Source of the DNA: Sepiola atlantica
Taxonomy: Eukaryota; Mollusca; Cephalopoda; Sepiida; Sepiolidae
DNA: 64,000 nt
Reading direction: 5' to 3'
Assembly: GCA_963556195.1 (NCBI GenBank)
Contig: OY744528.1
Location: 53,642,560-53,706,559 of the forward strand
Made by a program: the position numbers and the translations under genes
Shown: piece after piece, positions 1 through 10,869 of the stretch
Layout: every line of letters starts with the position of its first letter
Position numbering within the stretch: position 1 is the first letter of the stretch
The notes under the pieces: generated by a model
Databases searched by the model: none
Told to the model about the DNA's origin: nothing
The model's input: the letters and a program-made list of their open reading frames with translations, nothing else

Positions 1-1001
1 ATTGTCTCTGCACTCTGAGAGAATTTGCCAGAGATTCGACCATTCACAGAAATGTTTCCAATGAAAACCAAGGTCTTTCAAACAAAATAATTCTACATTT
101 CTCAGGAATGTAAGGGAAAAGTTTATTAATCTTTGTTCTTGCCCCACTTCCTTAGTAATGCCAGTGCTAGGAACTCGATATGATATGGGGCTTTTACTAG
201 GAGACTACTCTTATAAAGAAACTAATGTGTTTATTTTATTTCTATCAACGAATATAAAAGAATAAAAATTTTAAATAAAATTTGAACTAATTTCCGATAA
301 ATTATATATTTTATAATGAATAAAAGTTTTTAAATTTAAAATGATAGCGATTTTCCAACACCTGAAATTTTAACGCAATTTAAGTTTTGGGGCTAGATTG
401 ATACACATGTGCAATAAGATTTTTGTTTTGATTTTTAAAAGATTTTGTGTGTTCTGTTAAAATCGACTCTGTATACTTTTTCCCAATATTTTAAGCAAAC
501 GAGGCACATGATCTTTAATTATTCATTATTTTAAAATATCTTGTCCTTATCACGTGTTCACTCAGCCATAATGGAGAATTAAATAATTGAAATAATATTT
601 TAGTTTCTTTATTTCATTAATTAGGATAAACAGCTTTCATTATGCGTTCCATGCCTTTGATATATGCAATACCAGTTACTTTTTCTTAATTTCAGTCACC
701 AGAAATTTAACTTAAAATCTCTTTGCAAAATTCACTCTAGAATATATTTTAACCAATCTTAACCAATGCCTTTATCCACTTGGCCGTGTCCATTAGGTTG
801 TTTTTCTTTGATTCCAGAGAATCATCGGAGATTTTTCTATTGGACGTTCGTTAATAGATATTATAGAGTAATTTTATCTAAAAGTTGTGGCCTAAACCCC
901 CCAACTTTAGATGATGTAAATTGTGCCACAAAAAAAAAAAAAAACAGAATTATTTTGCTACCCTGTTTGAATTTTCTAAGTAAATTTTTTTTTTCTTCTA
1001 G
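1..1001. other. AT-rich DNA, no recognised feature
   Basis: This stretch is AT-rich with poly-A and poly-T runs. An open frame at 766-1134 on the plus strand shows no family motif I recognise. I see no repeat, RNA gene or mobile element. Confidence 0.5.
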
Positions 1002-1111
1002 AAATTATTTATATTCATTTGTACCAACTAAATCATTGGCTGTTGGTAATGGTACAGAATGCAATTATGCTGTTACACAGGATTTTATTTTCTCCACCTG
1101 GGCAACACAAG
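1002..1111 (+). CDS. Candidate internal exon (speculative)
   Basis: A strong pyrimidine tract ending in TAG (about 983-1001) precedes this 110-nt open segment, and a GT (gtagtc) follows at 1112. The encoded peptide includes SLAVGNGTECNYAVTQDF, which is of mixed composition with a possible N-glycosylation site (NGT), unlike the simple repeats around it. I do not recognise the family. The donor site is weak and the frame stays open on both sides, so a chance ORF is equally possible. Confidence 0.15.
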
Positions 1112-1520
1112 GTAGTCCTTCTAGTCTACTATAGATTTTGCATAATTCATAGGAAATTCTTCTAACAATCAGATACCAGTTCTAAGTAGTAAACTTTAGA
1201 AACCTTTCCAATTACATGTCTCGTAGAAAAACAGTTAAATTGTTGGCACAAATATGACCGACACCTTATTTTTGCTAATGGCAATAATCTCTTGACTCAT
1301 TAGCATATCAGAATTCATATATCTACTAAATAAATATTAAACATATAATAGAACTAAGAATTTCTTGTTTCCTAATCAAAGACATGTTTTCTGGTCGAAT
1401 CTTTGTTCAATCTTTATCTTTTAAATTCGTCTGAAGATTTTTTGGAGAAAATAAGTAGATTATCCAAAAAAGATTTATGAAAGAATTCCTATATTATAAA
1501 ACAATACCAGAATAGTTCAG
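1112..1520. other. AT-rich DNA, no recognised feature
   Basis: Nothing beyond AT-rich sequence is visible between the exon-like segment and the SINE that begins near 1521. Confidence 0.5.
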
Positions 1521-1730
1521 CCTCCCTTCGCATAAATAGAACTTAAATTCCCTTCTTGAGGTGACAATGTCTCGTGGCCAATTGGTTATGGCGCTTGCTT
1601 GCGGAGTGTACGTTGATTCTATAGCAGGGGTTCGAACCTTGCGACTGTCTGAGATTATCATTCTCTACATGGGTGAGAGAAAAAGCTTGAAATGCTGGTG
1701 TATGTAGGTAAAAACGATTTAAAATTAATG
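1521..1730 (+). mobile_element. tRNA-derived SINE, copy A
   Basis: A tRNA-like head (about 1571-1640) has an A-box-like stretch (tggccaattggttatggcg) and a perfect B box GGTTCGAACC at 1629-1638, the internal RNA polymerase III promoter. The body continues to a conserved tail, tgtaggtaaaaa, followed by AT-rich sequence. The same leader (cataaatagaactt...), head, body and tail recur at 20754-20992, and the head, body and tail recur at 20470-20632, which defines one family. Its 3' domain (1664-1708) keeps a degenerate hammerhead-like layout. Cephalopod genomes are known to contain tRNA SINEs; the assignment to a named family is not made. Confidence 0.75.
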
Positions 1731-1756
1731 TATATATATATATATGTATGTATATT

Positions 1757-1844
1757 AATTAATTTTACCCGTCCTGGGACGAATTTTCTTCTAGGTATAT
1801 ATATAACTAGAAGAAGATTCTTCCCAGGATGGGTAAAATTAATT
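1757..1844. repeat. Hairpin/foldback, about 40-bp arms
   Basis: The left arm (about 1757-1797) contains ttaattttacccgtcctggg. The right arm (about 1804-1844) is its near-perfect reverse complement, with only a few mismatches, around a short TA-rich loop flanked by ctag on both sides. It lies just 3' of SINE copy A. It could be a small MITE end-to-end palindrome or an RNA hairpin. Confidence 0.65.
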
Positions 1845-1889
1845 ACAAAACAGTTGTGCACCATTTTTATGTCTTCTTACGAAGATTAA

Positions 1890-2212
1890 AATCAAGATTC
1901 AATGATATTAAAGCTTATGTCTGGAATCCTTATTTTAATTTTGATCAAAACGAAATAAAACTAAATATAGCCCACATTTCGACACCTAAAGCCTAGCAGC
2001 TGTTTTTCAAAATTTATAATGATCAGTTCATTAGTTCAGATGTGAATCCTGTACATACAAATATATAAACATATACATATACGTAACATTATAAAGATAG
2101 AGATAACAATAAAACCAACCTCTCATTTGGAACCTAACCGAATTAAGACAGAAGATCTTTGACAAACAATTATCTTATATGAATAATAAATAATAATAAA
2201 TTGTGGTTAGAT
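1890..2212. other. AT-rich DNA, no recognised feature
   Basis: The stretch is short and AT-rich with a few ataca/taata runs and no coding or repeat signal I can support. Confidence 0.4.
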
Positions 2213-2345
2213 TAACGATTTACTGCAGTTTCAAGGCATCACCAGAATCATCAGAAGTGTACGAGACTAGCATCAATCGAATGGCGCAAGTTGGGTACAC
2301 TTCAGATGATCGGTCATGCTGTCAAACTGCAGGAAAGCGTTAAGC
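2213..2345. repeat. Imperfect foldback with hammerhead-like arms
   Basis: The left arm (about 2213-2272) and the reverse complement of the right arm (about 2298-2345) share ttaacg, ctgcagttt, gcat, atcatc and gaagtgtac in the same order. The minus strand of the left arm reads CTGATGA, a short spacer, GAAA, then palindromic CTGCAG and TA, the order of a hammerhead ribozyme core. The right arm has mutated versions of the same bases. Stem I pairing is poor, so activity is doubtful. Confidence 0.5.
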
Positions 2346-2770
2346 TGACGACATTTTATTATCATTTATTATTGATTTATAAATTCAAATATATTTCGTG
2401 TGGCATGACTAAAGAAATAGCTTTCCTAGACGGTAATCAAATGATCGATTGATTTGTTGAAATCAATTAAATGTACTCTTTGATGATATTGCTGAGATGT
2501 ATTGTTGTTATTTACCGATTTACATACAAACGTTTGTCCCTAACTCGGCTGTTACCATGTTCACAACGTTTTAGCTTTTCTACTTATGTTTTCATAGTCT
2601 TTTCTTTCTTTATCCAATCAGATGCACTCCTCTCATTCAATTTAACTGAAGGAACTTTGCAAAAAATTAGTATCACTATACTAAATATCATAAATGAATA
2701 GAACACGGAATGAGAACATCCCAGTAGATTAAGGATTCAGTTATAAACTTCCCGACAGGTTACCAACTAT
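2346..2770. other. No recognised feature
   Basis: AT-rich sequence with one short open frame at 2471-2701 that shows no family motif. Confidence 0.4.
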
Positions 2771-2774
2771 GAGA

Positions 2775-2835
2775 AGAGGCACCTGAAGAAGGCTGGAGAG
2801 TACAATTGTCAAAACGTTATGAACATGATAACAAC
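2775..2835 (+). repeat. Fragment of a dispersed repeat (CACCTGAAGAAGG type)
   Basis: The block acctgaagaagg ... aaacgt ... tgataaca is shared with the minus strand at about 47365-47425, so both are remnants of one dispersed family. The pattern loosely resembles terminal sequences I associate with Penelope-like or other retroelements, but that is recollection, not proof. Confidence 0.35.
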
Positions 2836-2884
2836 CAAAATGAGAGCAACAGCCCGAAACATGTAAATAATATAGATGAAATGT

Positions 2885-3275
2885 ACTATCAATGTTATAT
2901 TTGTGGTGTCTTCGTCTCCCTGTCTCTTCGAGGGTGAAACTGAAAACAAAACTCTATACCAAGATCAAATGCAGCTTTTCTAAAGTAAAAATTTACGAGA
3001 AATAAAATGGTGGTAACAATTTTGTATTATATTATTATTATTTTGCATAATATTATTATAAGATAATATTGTGGTGTCTGCATTAATGCCGGACATCGAT
3101 TAACAGCAAAGACAACATTTTACTTTATTTTATTTTACTTTATCTTATTTTATTTATAACTTGAAAATTGAAAATTGTAAAAATTCAAAAATATTAATAG
3201 AAATATTCCAAGTGCAGAGCAGGGGTCCTCATCATTCCGAGTGGGGAACAGGGGTCCTCGTCATTTTTGTATAAT
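2885..3275 (+). repeat. Dispersed repeat family A, copy 1
   Basis: The core ataatattgtggtgtctgca and the following acatcgattaacagcaaaga, then ttataacttgaaaattgaaa, recur in whole or part at 31925-32110, 41690-41935 and 52040-52200. The copy includes ATT-rich tracts (3020-3060) and a short direct repeat aggggtcctc(a/g)tcatt at 3220-3270. The family identity is unknown. Confidence 0.5.
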
Positions 3276-4479
3276 GCTGGGTTGCCTACTAGTGTTTTAT
3301 AATATGTGTTTATTCGTTACTAATCTTGGTTAAACTCACTTTTTGTTCAACTGAGCTCATTAAAGATACATTTATATGAGTTTAACTCCACAAAATTAGA
3401 GTTGTTTAATCTATTTTAGCACATCTTTTCTATATCAATATGTTTTGAATGCTGAAATCTGAGCTCGTGAATCTCTTAATTGTTGCAAGTATGTTACATT
3501 ATTATGAAGTCACCTCTATTTGGATTCAGATGTTATAATGTTGGATATAATTATTGAGATTCTAGTTGCTTTGTTTTATTTCTGACTGGGTCTCAGTGCC
3601 ACCAAAGCTGAAGGAGAATGTGTCAGAAAATAAAACAATATTTAACCAAAATGGCCAAACATGGTTTAAGCATTTTAAAAATAGTGAATTATTTATTGAA
3701 ATGCAATCCAGACACAAAGTACTCAAAAAAGGCAAGCAAAGATCATATAAGTCTTTAAAAATGCTGAGTTCAGTAATAAAATAAATAAAATGCTTTTAAT
3801 CTACCCAAAGGATTTCAAAGTGTGTCAGTTTTAATTTTAATATATGAATAGTATTTTTATGGTGTCTTTTTTTTGTAAGGTATCTTTTTGTGAGTAGTTT
3901 GTTCTGATCAACTTTTTCACTCTTGACAGGTTGGAATAACTGTTATAAATGTTGGTTTCATGAAGGAAGAAAAGTTTTACATCTGAAGAGAAAGTATTTT
4001 CCAGTCTATTCTATTTTCTCATTTACCATCTTGGGAGAAGAAGTGGAAGCAGCTGAAAACAACTTTATTTCCATAATTGGAGCAGACATTTGATATTAAG
4101 CCATAAGCCCGGTCTTCACAGAGGAGACAAGATGTACATACAGGTGTTGCTACTTTGACGTATTGAACTAAGATGACTATTACAATCTTGTTATTGGCAG
4201 CCATCACAATCCTCCTGAGATCCACACAATTGTCAAAATTTTTAAGATCTTAGGATTGAATGGAAAAAAACCCTGAACTTTGAACATTTATTTAAAAGTT
4301 TTTACTTATTTATTTACAATTGGAATTAAGATGACTAATTATTAATATATTACAAGTATGTCATTTTTTATCTTTTACCTTGAAAATGATAATTTAAATT
4401 AAATTTTATTTCAAAATCCACATAGCAAAACATATATGAACATAAAAGTGTTTACTAGTTCAATTATAATTACTAGCTT
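3276..4479. other. No recognised feature
   Basis: AT-rich sequence; short open frames on both strands show no domain or low-complexity signature worth calling. Confidence 0.45.
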
Positions 4480-4960
4480 AAAATTTTCTGGGTATGTCAC
4501 GAAACTGTCTCCAATGTTGAAAATTTGGAAGTGTGGGGTCACCCCTTAGTTTTCATTACTCCCAAGTCTGACTTTGAGTGGTAGTACCTGTCAGCATAGA
4601 ATCTATCATTTACAGACAAATATTTATTTACAAAATATTTATTTACAAAATATATTCTTGCAAAACAAATAAATCTACAAATATAAAAAGTATATGCGGT
4701 TTTGGCATGAAATGACCTAACAATTTCCTTGGCTTATTGGGTAGGAGTAAAGTGTAGTAATTGTTCTGATACGGCATTTCATCTTTTCTGTTCTCATTTG
4801 GAGAGATCTTTCTAGACTGAGGCAATATTTATGTTTGTCCCAATCAAGAGTTCCCCCTTTGGGGAGCTAGATTTTCCCTACATTAAAAATTGACCTTGTG
4901 TCTAACTCTGCCTTCGTGGGGAAGCAAGTAAATAGCGACCTAACAAGGACGGCATACCAT
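4480..4960. repeat. Dispersed repeat family E, copy 1
   Basis: Two blocks match other loci. The block gtggggtcaccccttagttt (about 4530-4560) resembles 43060-43090. The block attttccctacattaaaaat, then gaccttgtgtct (about 4870-4905), resembles 40490-40520 and 50045-50080. This indicates a common interspersed repeat of several hundred bp, possibly a SINE; no tRNA box was identified. Confidence 0.45.
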
Positions 4961-5165
4961 CAACACACCAACTAGCTTAAAAGGTGACTCATCGGTTTTT
5001 AAGCAAGTTATTCTTAGTTAGAAATTGAGATCAATATGTGTGTTGTTTTACTCATAATGATATAATAAAAATATTAATAGTTATAGTATTATTATTTACT
5101 TATTCAGTAATTTTGATATTGTTAATTTATGCATAGTTTTCCTGTTAAATTAATTATTTTATAAG

Positions 5166-5198
5166 GAGTAACAGTAGTAACGGTGGTAGTAGTGTAAC

Positions 5199-5232
<34 letters not shown>
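5166..5232 (+). repeat. (GTA)n microsatellite
   Basis: A run of gta triplets, perfect from about 5198 to 5232 and degenerate upstream. It encodes only low-complexity peptides in any frame. Confidence 0.9.
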
Positions 5233-7879
5233 TAGTTGTAGTACTATTCTAAATCTTATTAATTTCTCAGATTTTATTGTCATTATTATTAATATTAGTA
5301 AGAGGTCCATTAAGCTTTTTGATCTTCGTGTAATTCAATTAGCCACACAGACGAAGACCGCATCCAGTTTCTTTTACAGATGTTATTTACATTTGACATC
5401 GTAAAAGTGGACAAATACAAAATAAGAATACATAAGTTGACATTAAGTACAAATATAAGGAACACGAAATAATTACAATAAATATGGCAGCCAAACATGT
5501 ATTTCCCACTTCTACCTCCTTTTAGGCTAAGGTGTAGTAGAGTAAAAGAAAAGAGACTGGCGAAACTGTATCTCTTTTTTTGTCTAAGATTTGAAAGGCA
5601 CGAGTATTGTTGTAGAGCATGATGGAGAAAAGGGAACACGCGACCTCTAGTGGCGAGTGGACTTAATGAAGAGGGATAACTAAGATCACAGTGATGTGCC
5701 GGCAGCTACATTTCTTTATGACACTTAATGCTTAGTGCTTAGTGCTTAATAGCAAATTCGGAGCATTTAATACATGTATGCATCTAACTATACTTCATCA
5801 AAATGGTTATAGGAGTTTAAGGGTAATGAATTATTTAGTATTTTATGATGTTTTGTAATGCACTGAAGGGAACCATCAAACAAATATCTTTGCTTCGTGC
5901 CAAATTTGATAGAATTATGTACAGTAACTGTAATGTGAACACAACACTAATACTCATTTATGCATAAACTGACAACAAGAATATAGTATAAAATAGCATA
6001 AAATTCAAAGTTAGGAACAAGTGAATCCTCATTGTCCAAAGAGTGAGACATCTATCTTTATAAACCCATGCTATTTTTAAAATGTTTAACCACCCTTCTA
6101 GAAAAGAAGTATCCTGAGGTTGGCTTCAAACAAGGTGATGAGAGAGTGACGCCCTGGGCACATCACCAATGGAGATTGCATCAACTCTCATGGAAGACAC
6201 ATAATTCCTAAATGGGACTAACAAATAGAAATTCATTTTCTAGCATGAAAATAAATTTTAATAAATTTCACAGATAGGGGTCGATTTTCGTGGTGGTGAG
6301 GAGGTAATTGTGTTCGTTTCGTTGGAGATTAATTACAACAGAACCATATTGGTTATATGATTAGTTTACTGCTCATACACACTTCGAGGATCAAGGCCAA
6401 GTTCTATATTGCCAATGCACAAGTATGGAAATGTATAAACTAATTCATTAAGCTGATTAAAATTTGAGAAAAATATTGGTCATGAAAATGTTCTCCTTGT
6501 GGGCTACATCCACCTTCAGACTTTATGTTTGAGGCCCATGAGTGTTATCCAGGCAAGTACCAAAAATGATAGCAGCTCACTTAGCAATGCCTGCACATTT
6601 GTTGGGGCATTACTAAACTCAGATTGATCCTGACATTCCAGCTTTAGTGCAATTAATAAGTACTGACTGACAGGAACAATGGCCTTGAGCTTGGACTGAT
6701 TTTTTATAACCTATAATAAACTCATGCAAGAAATGGCAAAGTTCAGGCCATGCTAAGTGAAACTATTAAATTCTCAAATGATAATTCAAGGTGTGTGGCA
6801 AATGATGAACATTGCTTCTAGAAAACATAGATTTCCAATATGCAGTTTCGGTAGATTTTCATGTGTTAATTTTATATCCCAAATGAGTGATTCATTTAAT
6901 TAGCTATTTCTCTTGAATAATGTGTATCTTATCAACTTGATTTATTTCACTTGGTCACTCTAAATTATTCCATGAAAAGAAAAAGTAGTTAATGATTAAA
7001 AAAGTCCTTTCACTCTTCATTTTCTTATATGTTTCTTCATAAATACAATAAATGGTAATAAACATATGACAAACTTGATAAACCTGATATATACACTTCT
7101 TAAACCTTTGGGCACCGAATTTATTTTACCATTATATCATACACTTTGTGGCAAAATCTGTGTATTTTTATCTACTTTACATAAGTATTGATATAAAAAG
7201 TTCCAACTAATTCATGAGACATAAAAATAAATTAAGTTCTTATACCACATATTGAATGAATAGTCCAAGGTCAATCTAACCCATATGATTTTTGTTACTT
7301 TTGAATCATCTGGAACTTTTGTTCACGTTCTCACTGGAATAATTAATTGAAATCTTGATTTTGATTTGCAATTTTCTGTAAATATATAATGATCATAAAC
7401 TTATTCCTATTTAAATTATAAAAATGTACAGTTCAATATCGAAGATTAATTTATCAGTTTAACAGTAACAAAAAGTAAAAATGAGCAACTAACAAAAAGC
7501 ATCAACACAACATAACTGTAACACAAAGTAACTGTAACACAAAGTAAGAACGAGTGACAAAAATAAAAAATATGTGACTGTAACAGAAGGCGGAATGAGT
7601 AACGAATAATTATAAAAAGAAGAGTAAAAATGGAAAAGTTGTAGAACAATTTAATTGAGTTACTTTAAAAACAAATTGTATAATAAAATGTGCTGCAGAT
7701 GATGCGAGATTGATGAACAAGCTTAAATAGGTGACATTTTTGTCTCAATGGTTGAAGATGTTCTCTCGTTATTTTCAAGATATATTTGCGAAAAGAGAGA
7801 CAACAATGATAGTAATGCTAAACTAGACATTATTTACTGAACTAAATGGAGTTCCACTTCTTTATCTAGATCGTCTTCA
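5233..7879. other. AT-rich DNA, no recognised feature
   Basis: About 2.6 kb without a supported gene, RNA or mobile element. Short open frames lack family motifs. A small degenerate tandem run (aactgtaacacaaagt) lies at about 7512-7545. Confidence 0.45.
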
Positions 7880-8095
7880 TAATGGGAACGATATGCCTTA
7901 GTGCCCACTATTTCGCTGGACCTTACAAGACGTATGACTTCACTAAAATTCTGGCAGCAATTGAATTTTATTTTTATCTTAAAATATATATTATGGCATA
8001 TGTTGTTAAACTAATCAATCAACTCTCTACTTTGCATATTGAGTTCTTGTTGACTTTAAGCTCATCTCCTGCCAATCATCCTGGATAAACAATTG
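7880..8095 (+). repeat. Diverged dispersed repeat, partner at 51.5 kb
   Basis: The phrases ttcactaaaattctggcagca and tttaagctcatctcctgcc match ttcactaaaatgctgccaac and cctaagttcatctctcatc at about 51517-51640, in the same order and spacing range. The copies are old and divergent. The element type is unknown. Confidence 0.4.
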
Positions 8096-8495
8096 TATAT
8101 TTCAAAGTATTGATTACTGGCTGGAAATATGCAGCGCAAGAAAGGTAAAGATGGTCGGTAATCGGTAGGAAGGTTATGTTAAATCACATTTGGTATCTCA
8201 TGCACTCAGTGAGGGACAATGAGTTCGTGTGAATAGCATTCTGTCTTCTAGTTCAATTGCAAATCATTGTGAAATATAAATGTTTCTCTTATGTAAAAAT
8301 GTAACATTAGAAAATATGTTGGAAAACTACAATCTCCATTCTGTCAAAAATGATGGAAAGAAATGTTACATTTTTTGGAAAAAATCAACGAGGATTAAAA
8401 AAATAGGCAACATTTTTATATCCAAAAAAAATTATTTACATTCCAACAATGAACTATTTGCATCAGTTTCTTCTCCGACTTTATTTAGTGTGTAA
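8096..8495. other. No recognised feature
   Basis: AT-rich left flank of the LTR retrotransposon. The last four bases (GTAA, 8492-8495) may be the left target-site duplication. Confidence 0.4.
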
Positions 8496-8647
8496 TGTAT
8501 CAAGTTACAGCCATTGGGTGAAGTTTTTGATTGGTCCAGAGGGCGCCTTTGTTGTAATTGTTGTTGTTGTTTTGATTATAAAAAGAGACTTTAACAGATC
8601 AACACTTGCTTCAGTCTTGACACTTAGTGAATGGTGCAGACTTAATA
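8496..8647 (+). repeat. 5' LTR of Gypsy element
   Basis: 152 bp starting tgtatcaag and ending cttaata, matched base for base by 12724-12875 except at 8601 (A here, G at 12829). It contains a TATAAAAAG box at 8577-8585 that could position U3 transcription. The LTR is short for Gypsy. If two more bases are included (to 8649), the primer site abuts it directly. Confidence 0.93.
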
Positions 8648-8649
8648 AT

Positions 8650-8660
8650 TGGCGACGAGG
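8650..8660 (+). promoter_or_regulatory. Primer binding site, tRNA-Ser(GCT) type
   Basis: TGGCGACGAGG lies just after the 5' LTR and is complementary to the 3' end (with CCA) of animal tRNA-Ser(GCT) as I recall it, an 11-nt match. This would prime minus-strand DNA synthesis. The tRNA match is from memory. Confidence 0.7.
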
Positions 8661-8799
8661 TAGTAGAAGAATATGCGAGGAAGGGATTTGGAAGATTAAC
8701 ACCAACATGTGCTGGAAGTTTTTAAGGAAAAAAAAAAGTAAACACACTCATTGGATGTGTTCGGAGTTCCCAGAAGCATTAAAAAATTTATTTTTTTTA

Positions 8800-9348
8800 A
8801 TGGCGTTGATGGGCACTTTACGGGAATGGAACGATGTTGAGGAGTCCTGGATTAACTACATTGAAAGTGTGGAGTTTTTTTATAGCCAATGATATTGAGA
8901 GTGAAGGGAAGAAAAAGGCGATTTTATTATCCGTTATTGGTGCAAAACACAATGCTGTGTTAAGAGGTTTATCAGATAATCATCTGGAAAAGAAAACGTT
9001 TGATGAACTAGTTGAGCTGATGCAGAGACATATTAAACCAGCACCTAATGTGATTCATGAAAGATTCTTGTTCAACACGAGGGACAAAAGGGAGGAAGAG
9101 TCTATAAGTGACTATGTGGCCGCATTAAGGAAAATGTCCGAACACTGCAATTTTGAAGAGAGGGTTGGTGAATACATATTAGTCTCTCGAATTAAAGATG
9201 TAAAAATCCAAGAACGCCTACTAACCGAAAGGGATCTAACGTTGAATTAAGCTATTGAAATAGCAGTGTCAATCGAATCAGCCCGGAAATATTCTATATC
9301 AATGCAGGAAACATTTCCCGATTATGAAAACCAATACACAAATTACCC
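8800..9348 (+). pseudogene. gag: Gag (capsid region), disrupted
   Basis: An ATG at 8800 opens MALMGTLREWNDVEESWINY, a typical start for short Gypsy Gag capsids. The frame then shifts within the T run at 8876-8882, after which the capsid continues in another frame (IANDIESEGKKKAILLSVIG, later ERFLFNTRDKREEESISDYV). That capsid core is the region that self-assembles around element RNA. An in-frame TAA at 9248-9250 interrupts it, and the frame ends again at 9350 before the zinc knuckles. At least three lesions are therefore visible; a T-run indel could also be a base-calling error. Confidence 0.85.
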
Positions 9349-9903
9349 TTGAGACGGGAGTGTTACAGATGTGGTAGTACCAGACACACGGCATATAAAT
9401 GTGCATTTAAAAATAGTGAATGTTACAGATGTCATAAGACAGGACACACCCGCAGAAAGTGCAGGCAGCAACAAGGTAAATTCTTAAAAATAACTAAAAA
9501 GAGCGATCCAATGAATGTGGTGGATGAAGACCAGACAGTTGAAAAAGGATTCACTATGGAAAGGTTAAATCTGGATGAGAGGGATGTTCGGCAAGACGAA
9601 TTGAATTTATACAATGTTTCTAACTTGCAAACACCACCGGTAAAGGTGGGGCTGTTGTTAAACAAAAAAAAAGTGGTCATGGAGGTAGATACAGGAGCAT
9701 CTTGTTCGGTCATTAGTCTAAACAAATTTAAAGAACTGGGCAGGATTCAGGATTTTAAAAAAAGCACAGTAAATCTGACGACGTTTACTGGTGAAATAGT
9801 AAAACCTCAGGGGACAACAGTTGTAGAGGTATTACATGAAGGACAAGTGAACTGTTTACCACCACCTGGTTGTGAAAGGAGAGGTACTAACTCTACTGGG
9901 TAG
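9349..9903 (+). pseudogene. Nucleocapsid zinc knuckles and aspartic protease
   Basis: Two CCHC knuckles sit in tandem, CYRCGSTRHTAYKC and CYRCHKTGHTRRKC (9361-9470), both with the C-X2-C-X4-H-X4-C spacing that binds RNA. About 70 residues later comes a retropepsin active site, VVMEVDTGASCSVISL (about 9674-9720), with the catalytic Asp in DTGA. The frame closes at TAG 9901-9903; the RT frame is already open from about 9855 in another phase, so a frameshift lies in the overlap. This segment is itself free of stops. Confidence 0.88.
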
Positions 9904-10869
9904 AGATTGGATGAAGAAGTTAAAGCTGGACTGGGAAAGGCTGTTTTGTTTAACAAGGGAAGACTCATCGAGGCTTAAAAAAATACTTACAAAATATGAT
10001 GCCTTATTTAATGGAGAAATGGGATGCCTGAAAGACTTTCAGGTGAATATACCCATTGATAAAGAAGCCAAGCCCAAATTTTGTCGAGCCAGGCCTGTAC
10101 CTTATGATTTGAGAGAAGGGGTGGAGAAGGAGTTAGACCGCCTAGAAAACCAAGGCATTTACAAAAGAGTAGAATATTCGAGATGGGCTGCACCCATAGT
10201 GCCCGTTGTTAAAAGTAACAATGGGGGGATCCGAATATGTGGGGACTATAAGCAAACCATCAATGCAGCAGCTCCATGTGTCAGCTACCCTATTCCTCGA
10301 ACCGAAGATATATTTGCCACACTGAGAGGGGGTGAAAAATTCAGCAAACTGGATTTAAGCCACGCCTATCAACAGCTGAAATTGGAGGAAGGTACCCAGG
10401 AATTGTTAACTGTAAACACACATAGGGGTTTGTACCAACCCACAAGGTTACAGTTCGGGGTGCACAGTGCTACAGGCATTTTCAACAGGAGATAGACAAA
10501 CGATTGAAAGATGTTCCTTTCTGCAAGGTACGAGTGGACGATATACTAATTTCAGGTCCCGATGATGACAGCCACTTAAAGAACCTAGAGAGAGTATTAC
10601 ATACGCTGAGCATAGCTGGGCTCAAATTGAAAAGAAGCAAGTGCGAATTCCTCCTTGAGGAAATAACCTATCTAGGGTTCAAGGTTAGCAAGGATGGTAC
10701 AGCTCCTCTACCAGAGAAAGTGGCTGCGATGGCAAGAGCCCCCACACCCAGGAATGTTACAGAGTTGAAAGCCTATCTTGGGGCAGTAAATTATTATCGC
10801 AGCCATTTACCAAATTTGTCCACACGACTTGAGCCACTGTACAGTCAAATGAGGAAAGGCACAGTTTGA
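9872..10869 (+). pseudogene. pol: Reverse transcriptase, disrupted
   Basis: The first part (to TAG 10493-10495) carries the N-terminal RT blocks, including ARPVPYDLREGVEKELDRLE, SRWAAPIVPVVKSNNGGIRI and motif A SKLDLSHAYQQLKLEE with its catalytic Asp. A frameshift at the T run near 10480 moves the continuation into another phase, where the active-site box reads VRVDDILISG (Asp pair at 10537-10542); the usual aromatic residue before the VDD is Arg here. The thumb region follows (KCEFLLEEITYLGFKVSKDG). A TGA at 10867-10869 separates it from RNase H in the same frame. Confidence 0.9.

Noticed and set aside
766..1134. 122-codon gene on the plus strand
   Set aside because: It has no domain, poly-Lys from an A run, and no promoter or polyadenylation context; only a sub-segment is kept as a weak exon candidate.
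2775..2835. Hammerhead ribozyme (CTGAAGA ... AAAC)
   Set aside because: The CTGATGA box and GAAA are both altered and no stem I could be drawn; kept only as a dispersed-repeat fragment.
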